Source: Solirubrobacter phytolaccae (GTDB lineage Bacteria; Actinomycetota; Thermoleophilia; Solirubrobacterales; Solirubrobacteraceae). From it: DNA of 64,000 nucleotides. The stretch is from the NCBI RefSeq assembly GCF_027587195.1, contig NZ_JAPDDP010000002.1, forward strand, positions 1-64,000, given 5' to 3'. This document shows, piece after piece, positions 59,168-64,000 of the stretch; the first letter of the stretch is position 1; the number at the start of each line of letters is the position of its first letter. The notes under the pieces are model-generated. The model ran no database searches, was not told the origin of the DNA, and saw nothing but the letters and a program-made list of their open reading frames with translations. The translations under genes and the position numbers were made by a program.

Positions 59168-59216
59168 GGTCATCCGTCACTTGACGCCCCTCACGGGGGT
59201 CAACTGACGGATCACC
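59168..59216. repeat. Long interrupted palindrome
   Basis: Each arm is 22 nt around a CTCAC centre. Arms pair as GGT/ACC, ATCCGTCA/TGACGGAT, TTGAC/GTCAA and CCC/GGG, broken only by single C:C, C:C and G:G mismatches. The symmetry suggests either a bidirectional terminator or a multi-site operator. Confidence 0.85.
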
Positions 59217-59257
59217 CTGACGGCACGGGCGCGGCTGGTCGCTCGTGATCGAATCGA

Positions 59258-59279
59258 GGTGAACGCCTGAGCGTTCACT
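59258..59279. repeat. Short hairpin
   Basis: GGTGAACGC, CTGA loop, GCGTTCACT: a 9-bp stem including one G-T pair. It lies between the two larger inverted repeats. Confidence 0.75.
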
Positions 59280-59328
59280 CAGTGAGGGGAACCCTCCTCA
59301 CCTGCCCACATCACGCCCGCCGCGACGG

Positions 59329-59389
59329 GTCAAGCAATTCCTGACGACCGCGTCGTCAACCTCGGCGCAGCGGGCATGAATTGCTTGAC
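59329..59389. repeat. Nested inverted repeat
   Basis: Outer arms GTCAAGCAATTC (59329-59340) and GAATTGCTTGAC (59378-59389) are a perfect 12-bp match 37 nt apart. Within them TGACGAC-CGC-GTCGTCA (59342-59358) forms a second perfect hairpin. The outer arms are AT-rich for this genome. Confidence 0.85.
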
Positions 59390-59413
59390 GCGGCGCCCGC
59401 GGGTGTGATCAGC

Positions 59414-59436
59414 CGTAGCCGTTCAGCGCGGCTACG
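59414..59436. terminator. Hairpin at the end of the transglutaminase gene
   Basis: CGTAGCC / GGCTACG with a 9-nt loop overlaps the last codon and stop of the minus-strand transglutaminase gene. It could help terminate that transcript. Confidence 0.5.
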
Positions 59437-61894
59437 AGCGCGCGGACACTTCAAAGTCCAACGTGCGGCTCCGCTCCCGCGGCCACCCTCGCTCCACGCG
59501 CGGCGGCATCGCCCACAGCGCGCGCACAGTCCCGCCGAACCCGAGGCCCTGCGCCAACGCCCGCCGCAACGCGCGCCGTCCACTGCGCGACGGCCGTTCA
59601 GGGACCGGCGCATACCGGCCCGAGGCCAACGCGCGTAGATACGCGGCCACCTCGGGCGAGTGCGACCCCAACCGCCCTTCAAGCTGGGTCAAGGTCGTGC
59701 CCGTCGTCACCGGCCGGCCGACGCGCCGCAACGCGTCCTCGACTTCGGCGATCGCTCGGTCCATCGGGGTCTCGCCCCGCGGGCGGCGGACGAACAACAC
59801 CACCGCCAGGACGGCGGCGAGCCCCAGGACGATCAGGCCGAACCAGACCAGCCAGCGCGGGACGCCGGCGGAGTCGTCGGTGGTCGAGCCGTCGCTGCTG
59901 CCGACCTGGAGCTCCGGGCGGACGGCGCGCGGGTTGGCCTCGCCCGGGTCGCCGGTGGTGGCGCTGCTGCCGCTGTCGGGGGAGACCGACGGCGAGGACT
60001 GCGGGGTCGTCAGGGTCGCGGCGACTCGGGAGCGGGCGGGCGTGGCGGCCGGCGTCGGGTCCAGGGTCACCCAGCCGTACTGGTCGAACCAGACCTCGAC
60101 CCAGGCGTGGGCGTCGGTGTCGCGGACGACCCAGGCCTTCTTGGACTCGGAGTAGCCGCCGGGCGAGAAGCCGGTCGCGACGCGCGCCGGGATGCCGGCC
60201 ATCCGGAGCATGACCGCCATCGCGCCCGCGTAGTGCTGGCAGTAGCCCTGGTGGGAGACGTTGATGAAGAAGTCCAGCGGGGTGTCGTCGACGGGGACCG
60301 CGGGTGGGCGCTCGATGTAGCGGAACTCGGGCTGGTGCAGGTACTCGTCGACGGCGCGGATGTACTCGACCGGCGTCTCCGCGTCCGCCTTCAGGCGCTG
60401 CACGAGCTCCCACGTCCGCGCGTACTTGGTGAGCGGCATGACCTCGTCGACCGAGCGTTCGAGACGTCCACCGCGGCGCGAGTACATGGCGAAGGACGAC
60501 TCGGTCGACCCCCAGGGCGCGAACTCGACGCGCACCTCGGTGATCGGCCGCGAGTCGCCGAACGCGCCGCGCGGGCGCAGCGGCCCTTCGCCCGGCCGGA
60601 ACGGGACGGTCAGCGTCCGCTCGCCCTCCTGGCGCTCGAGCTCGCCCGTCGTGGCCTCTTCCAGGGCGGTGCCCTGCGGCTTGGGGAAGTGGACCTGCGC
60701 CCGGTAGGAGTCGTTGCGGCGGAACCCGGCGGGCGCGTCCATCGTGCCGGGCGAGAAGCCGGGCCGGACGACGCGCGAGGTGTTGCGCACGTCGAGGATC
60801 GTGCCCGCGGCGATCACGTCGGTGGTCTGGACGCGCTTGATCGAGACCTCGACCTCGCTCGTCCACGCCGCGCGCTCCTCGTAGTCCTCCGGCAGGTCGG
60901 CCTCGAACGGCTCGTCGACGGAGGATGTCGCCTGCGGCTCCTCGCGCACCTGCCACGCGGTGCCGTTGAACGTGTCCAGGTTGCGGGCCTTCCAGTACAG
61001 CGGCTCGCCCGACACCACGCGCAGCACCTCGTTGCCGTCACGCGGCCAGGTGATCGGCCCGTAGCTCTGCGTCCACGAGAACCGCACCGGGTCGTCAGGG
61101 CCGAGGCTCTCCGCGAACGAGCGGTAGTCGAACCACGGCTCGCCACGGTCAGCCGTCGCCGCCAGCGGCAGCGCGCCCGCCAGCGCGATCCCCAGCAGCG
61201 CGGCGACGCCCAGGCCCGGCCGCAGCGGCAGCCGCTCGAGCCACAGGAAGCACACGGCGAGCGCGGCGATCGTCATCCCGAGCAGGACCGGGCGCGTGCC
61301 GCCGATCGACACGATCGGCGAGGCGACGACCACGATCATCACGGCCAGCGCGAGGAACGGGTAGCCGCGCTCGGGCACCCGCAACGGCACGCGCGCGGCG
61401 GAGCGCACGACCGCGCGCGGCCAGAAGGTCAGCAGCCCGGCGAGGATGAGCAGCTCGGCGCCGAGCAGCTCGAGCACGAGCCGCGGCCACGCGTCCGCGC
61501 TGTCGTACGGCAGCTTCACCGTCCCGAGCGCCTGCAGCCCGCTGCCGAACCCCGAGAACAGCTCGTCCCAGTGACGGGGACGCAGCAGCCGCAGCTCGAA
61601 CCCGGCGAGCAGGTAGCCGGCCAGCAGCGCGCCGAAGGCCACCGCCCCGAGCGCGAACGGCCGCCAGCGGCCCGGCGCCCGGTCGGCGAGCAGCACCATG
61701 GACGCCGCGGCGACCGCCGCGACCACCCACAGCAGCACCGTGCGCGTCGACAGGCCGGCGATGAGCCGCTGCCACTCGAGCGCGCCCACCGTGCACAGCG
61801 CCGCGAGCCCGACCAGGCGCGCGATCCACTGCGGGAGCAGCGCACGCGTGACCTGGCGCGCCGAGCGCCTCCCGGCAACGACCGCCGTGGCCAC
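59432..61894 (-). CDS. TgpA-like membrane transglutaminase
   Basis: 820 residues. The N-terminus has seven or so membrane segments (about 20-250). A long extracytoplasmic region follows, with the transglutaminase core at about 545-650: YCQHYAGAMAVMLRMAGIPARVATGFSPGGY carries the catalytic Cys, DTDAHAWVEVWF the His, and VTLDPTPA the Asp. A Ser/Thr/Pro linker, one more membrane segment (WLVWFGLIVLGLAAVLAVVLFV, about 700-722) and a cytoplasmic DUF4129-like tail (ALRRVGRPVTTGTTLTQLEGRL) end the protein. The architecture matches DUF3488/TgpA proteins, which are usually linked to a DUF58 protein and a MoxR ATPase; neither is in the window. Confidence 0.92.
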   Translation of the reverse strand: MATAVVAGRRSARQVTRALLPQWIARLVGLAALCTVGALEWQRLIAGLSTRTVLLWVVAAVAAASMVLLADRAPGRWRPFALGAVAFGALLAGYLLAGFELRLLRPRHWDELFSGFGSGLQALGTVKLPYDSADAWPRLVLELLGAELLILAGLLTFWPRAVVRSAARVPLRVPERGYPFLALAVMIVVVASPIVSIGGTRPVLLGMTIAALAVCFLWLERLPLRPGLGVAALLGIALAGALPLAATADRGEPWFDYRSFAESLGPDDPVRFSWTQSYGPITWPRDGNEVLRVVSGEPLYWKARNLDTFNGTAWQVREEPQATSSVDEPFEADLPEDYEERAAWTSEVEVSIKRVQTTDVIAAGTILDVRNTSRVVRPGFSPGTMDAPAGFRRNDSYRAQVHFPKPQGTALEEATTGELERQEGERTLTVPFRPGEGPLRPRGAFGDSRPITEVRVEFAPWGSTESSFAMYSRRGGRLERSVDEVMPLTKYARTWELVQRLKADAETPVEYIRAVDEYLHQPEFRYIERPPAVPVDDTPLDFFINVSHQGYCQHYAGAMAVMLRMAGIPARVATGFSPGGYSESKKAWVVRDTDAHAWVEVWFDQYGWVTLDPTPAATPARSRVAATLTTPQSSPSVSPDSGSSATTGDPGEANPRAVRPELQVGSSDGSTTDDSAGVPRWLVWFGLIVLGLAAVLAVVLFVRRPRGETPMDRAIAEVEDALRRVGRPVTTGTTLTQLEGRLGSHSPEVAAYLRALASGRYAPVPERPSRSGRRALRRALAQGLGFGGTVRALWAMPPRVERGWPRERSRTLDFEVSARS

Positions 61895-61897
61895 GGG

Positions 61898-63463
61898 CTA
61901 GGGGTTCCCCTCCAGCTCGCGCTGGCGCAGCTCGATGCGCCGGATCTTGCCGGTCAGGGTCTTCGGGAGGTCCTCGACGAACTCGATTCTCCGAGGGTAC
62001 GCGTAGGCGGACAGCCTGGAACGCACATGGGCCTGGATTTCGGCCACGAGCTCGTCGGACGGGGAGTGCCCGGACGCCAGGACGATGAACGCCTTGACCA
62101 CGCTGCCACGCCGCTCGTCGGGCGAAGCGACTGCCGCCGCCTCCTTGACCGCCGGGTGCTCCAGGCAGGCGCTCTCGACCTCGAACGGCCCGATCCGGTA
62201 GCCCGCGGCGATGATCACGTCGTCCGCGCGGCCCTCGTACCAGACGTAGCCGTCCTCGTCGAAGCGCGCCGCGTCCTTGGTGTGGAACCAGTCGCCGCCG
62301 AACGTCTCCTGCGCGGCCTCCTCGTTGCGCCAGTAGCCGAGCGGATAGTGCGGGTTCGACCGCGCCCGCAGGCAGATCTCTCCGCGCTCACCCTGCGGCA
62401 CCGGCTGCTCGTCCGGGTCGAGGATCTGCACGTCCCAGCCCGGCATCGGGCGGCCCATCGAGCCCTCGCGCACCTCCATGAACGGGAAGTTGGCGCACAG
62501 CGGATAGGACTCGGTGAGGCCGTAGTAGTCGAGCACGGTCAGGCCGTACTGCTCGCGGAACCAGCGGATCGCCTCGGGGTTGAGCGGCTCGCCGGCGCTG
62601 CAGACGATCCGGAACTGCTGCGGGTAGCGCGTGCCCGCGTCGGCGATCGACATCATCGAGCGCATCGCGGTCGGCGTCGTGAAGACGTTCGTCGCGCCGT
62701 GCCGGGAGAGGAAGTCGAGCTGCTGATTCGGGTCGAACCCGCCCTGGCGCTGGAGCACGAGCTGGACCGCGCCGAAGCGCCACGGCCCGAGCAGCGGCGC
62801 GATGCCCGCCGCCCACGCCCACTCGCCCATGCCGTGGAAGCGCTCACCCTCGCGCACGTCGTGGCAGTAGATGAACTCCTCGTGCGCGAGCAGGTACCGG
62901 TGCGCGTGGACGATGCCCTTCGCGAGCCCGGTCGTGCCGCTCGTGTAGTAGAGCTGCGCCGGGTCGTCGGCCAGCGTGTCTTCCGGGTCGAAGCTCGCGT
63001 CCCCGCTCTGCAGCAGTTCGTCGTCGAGCAGCAGCACGTGCTCGACCAGCGCCGGGTCCACGCGGTCCTTGTTGGCCGCGTTGGTGACGAGCACCTTGGC
63101 CTGCGAGTCGCTCACGCGGTGGCGGATGCCGTCGTCGCCGTACAGGACCGACATCGACAGCAGGATCGCCCCGCACTTCCATGTGCCGAAGAACGCCGCG
63201 GCGGTCTCGGGGGTCGGCGGCAGGAGCATCGCGACGCGGTCGCCCTTCTCCACGCCGTGCGCGCGGAGCACGTTCGCGAACCGGTTCGACAGCTCCTGCA
63301 GCTCGCCCCACTGCACCTCGCGGACGGTCCCGTCGAAGTGCTCGTGAACCATCGCGAGCTTGTCCGGGGGATGCTTGTCGCACACGTCGTGAGCGATGTT
63401 GTACCGCTCCGGAACGTGCCACTCATGGGCGGCGACGGCCTCTTCGTAGGACGTGATCGACAC
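61898..63463 (-). CDS. AMP-dependent acyl-CoA synthetase/ligase (ACSM/medium-chain-like)
   Basis: 521 residues from GTG 63463, with GGGGAG upstream. AMP-binding motifs: LYYTSGTTGLAKGIVHAHRY (P-loop, about 171-190), GLTESYPLCANFPFMEVREGSMGRP (about 316-340), YVWYEGRADDVIIAAGYRIGPFEVE (hinge, about 409-433) and PKTLTGKIRRIELRQRE with the catalytic Lys near the C-terminus. It activates a carboxylate to the acyl-CoA through an acyl-AMP; closest in style to acetyl/medium-chain synthetases. Substrate not assignable. Three bp separate it from the transglutaminase gene downstream. Confidence 0.93.
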   Translation of the reverse strand: MSITSYEEAVAAHEWHVPERYNIAHDVCDKHPPDKLAMVHEHFDGTVREVQWGELQELSNRFANVLRAHGVEKGDRVAMLLPPTPETAAAFFGTWKCGAILLSMSVLYGDDGIRHRVSDSQAKVLVTNAANKDRVDPALVEHVLLLDDELLQSGDASFDPEDTLADDPAQLYYTSGTTGLAKGIVHAHRYLLAHEEFIYCHDVREGERFHGMGEWAWAAGIAPLLGPWRFGAVQLVLQRQGGFDPNQQLDFLSRHGATNVFTTPTAMRSMMSIADAGTRYPQQFRIVCSAGEPLNPEAIRWFREQYGLTVLDYYGLTESYPLCANFPFMEVREGSMGRPMPGWDVQILDPDEQPVPQGERGEICLRARSNPHYPLGYWRNEEAAQETFGGDWFHTKDAARFDEDGYVWYEGRADDVIIAAGYRIGPFEVESACLEHPAVKEAAAVASPDERRGSVVKAFIVLASGHSPSDELVAEIQAHVRSRLSAYAYPRRIEFVEDLPKTLTGKIRRIELRQRELEGNP

Positions 63464-63511
63464 GGCTCTCCCCTCGTCTCTCGACCGGTGCGGAGAGCAT
63501 AGGCCGACCCG

Positions 63512-63598
63512 TCAGCGATCGGTGGAGGTGGAGAGCCCGAGCAGGGCGACGATGGCGAGGCAGAGGTAGGTCACACGAGCGAGGTTCATGCGGCGCAT
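63512..63598 (-). CDS. Probable single-pass membrane micropeptide
   Basis: A 25-residue frame from ATG 63589 (28 residues from ATG 63598) begins MNLARVTYLCLAIVALLG and ends STSTDR. It is a basic lead, one hydrophobic segment and a polar tail. GGGAGG lies 9 bp before ATG 63589, a good ribosome site. It sits between the acyl-CoA synthetase and the sensor kinase in otherwise non-coding DNA. No homologue is known to me. Confidence 0.55.
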   Translation of the reverse strand: MRRMNLARVTYLCLAIVALLGLSTSTDR

Positions 63599-63652
63599 CC
63601 TCCCGACCCGCCGATTCGCTGGCATCGGGAGCCGTCCCTGATCTTTCCGGCG

Positions 63653-63682
63653 GTGTGGGTTCCCACACCCGTCGGGGTGTGG
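63653..63682. promoter_or_regulatory. Operator-like repeat before the sensor kinase gene
   Basis: GTGTGGG-TT-CCCACAC (63653-63668), a near-perfect palindrome with 7-bp arms, followed by a third copy GGGGTGTGG (63674-63682), ends 14 bp before the sensor kinase GTG. It probably binds the cognate response regulator or another repressor. Confidence 0.6.
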
Positions 63683-63696
63683 ATAGCTTTCGGGCC

Positions 63697-64000
63697 GTGG
63701 ACGTGCTGCTGGGAGTCCTGCTGGGCGTGGTGCTGAGCGCCTCGGTGTTCGCGGTGAGCCGGCTGGCGGCGCCGCGACGCGTGCTCGCGCCGGGCGAGGA
63801 GGGCGTGCGCGCGGCCCTGCACGCGGCGGCCGCGACGCTCCCGCACCTGCGCAAGGGCCTCACCCGCGAGTCGGCGGGGAAGGCGATCGGCCACCTGCAC
63901 GCGCTCACCCAGGCCGCGGGCGTGCTGATCGACGACGGCGAGTCGGTGCTCGCGTCGGACGGGATGCCGACCAAGGACCTCGGCTGGCTGCCCGACTCGG
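63697..64000 (+). CDS. Sensor histidine kinase (GAF-containing, LytS-like), N-terminal part only
   Basis: GTG 63697 opens a frame that runs off the right edge (101 complete codons). The visible part is one N-terminal membrane segment (VDVLLGVLLGVVLSASVFAV) and a GAF-like domain (RAALHAAAATLPHLRKGLTRESAGKAIGHLHALTQAAGVLIDDGESVLASDG). This arrangement matches LytS-type two-component sensors of actinobacteria; the kinase domain itself would be beyond the window, so the assignment is provisional. Confidence 0.7.
   Translation, partial: MDVLLGVLLGVVLSASVFAVSRLAAPRRVLAPGEEGVRAALHAAAATLPHLRKGLTRESAGKAIGHLHALTQAAGVLIDDGESVLASDGMPTKDLGWLPDS

Larger units (their letters stand above)
59138..59431. other. 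Convergent intergenic region rich in inverted repeats, no gene seen
   Basis: About 294 bp between two convergent genes with no credible coding frame. It holds four separate inverted repeats (listed individually) and several copies of TTGAC/GTCAA. No promoter pointing to a flanking gene is evident. An uncharacterised small RNA or binding cluster is possible. Confidence 0.6.

Noticed and set aside
59660-63502. Long plus-strand open frame (about 1,280 codons)
   Set aside because: Antisense to the transglutaminase and acyl-CoA synthetase genes, both with complete family motifs. Its composition is Arg/Asp/Val/Ala noise.

Overview
The window is very GC-rich, with dense, often overlapping genes and many GTG starts. 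The content suggests an actinobacterium of the class Thermoleophilia (order Solirubrobacterales or a close relative). The clues are a secreted protein with short GPA-type collagen triplets, large LuxR/ATPase regulators, a complete 14-gene nuo operon, an mreB standing without mreCD, and many secreted Ig-like or unrecognised proteins. This placement is inference from gene content; there is no 16S gene here. I see no IS element, prophage or CRISPR array.

Left part (1-18,900): a divergent pair of large ATP-binding LuxR regulators; the collagen-like secreted protein; an ECF41-type sigma factor facing its carboxymuconolactone-decarboxylase partner across two mirror-image candidate promoters; an MFS exporter with its TetR repressor and a double operator; an arsenic island (aqpS-arsC facing arsR-arsM across one dyad, with no ArsB/Acr3 pump); a coupled sulfatase, HAD phosphatase and formylglycine-generating enzyme unit; an AbiE-like toxin-antitoxin locus whose toxin frame is broken, next to tRNA-Arg; and a cupin/TetR pair in which the cupin gene ends inside that tRNA.

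Middle part (18,900-39,700): two tRNA-Ser genes, mreB, mgtC and a large secreted Ig-like protein; a thioredoxin-reductase-like flavoprotein facing an XRE-cupin regulator; a Fur-family gene leading a CbiMQO nickel/cobalt ECF transporter; transaldolase, quinone reductase and CBS genes; a duplicated ferritin-like protein; a membrane permease followed by a tiny acidic protein; a TPP enzyme with a cyclase; a protein phosphatase with serS; then a cytochrome c facing a cupredoxin, flavin reductase and membrane protein that lead up to nuo.

Right part (39,770-64,000): nuoABCDEFGHIJKLMN, nearly every junction overlapping or a few bases apart. The exception is an 83-nt gap between nuoG and nuoH, which is spanned exactly by a 28-codon open frame. 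A strong terminator ends the operon. Then come a pilin-like secreted protein, a VOC protein, a tandem-domain ThyX, an NTF2-like protein, a secreted nuclease, a hairpin-rich convergent intergenic region, a TgpA-like transglutaminase, an acyl-CoA synthetase, a probable micropeptide and the start of a sensor kinase.
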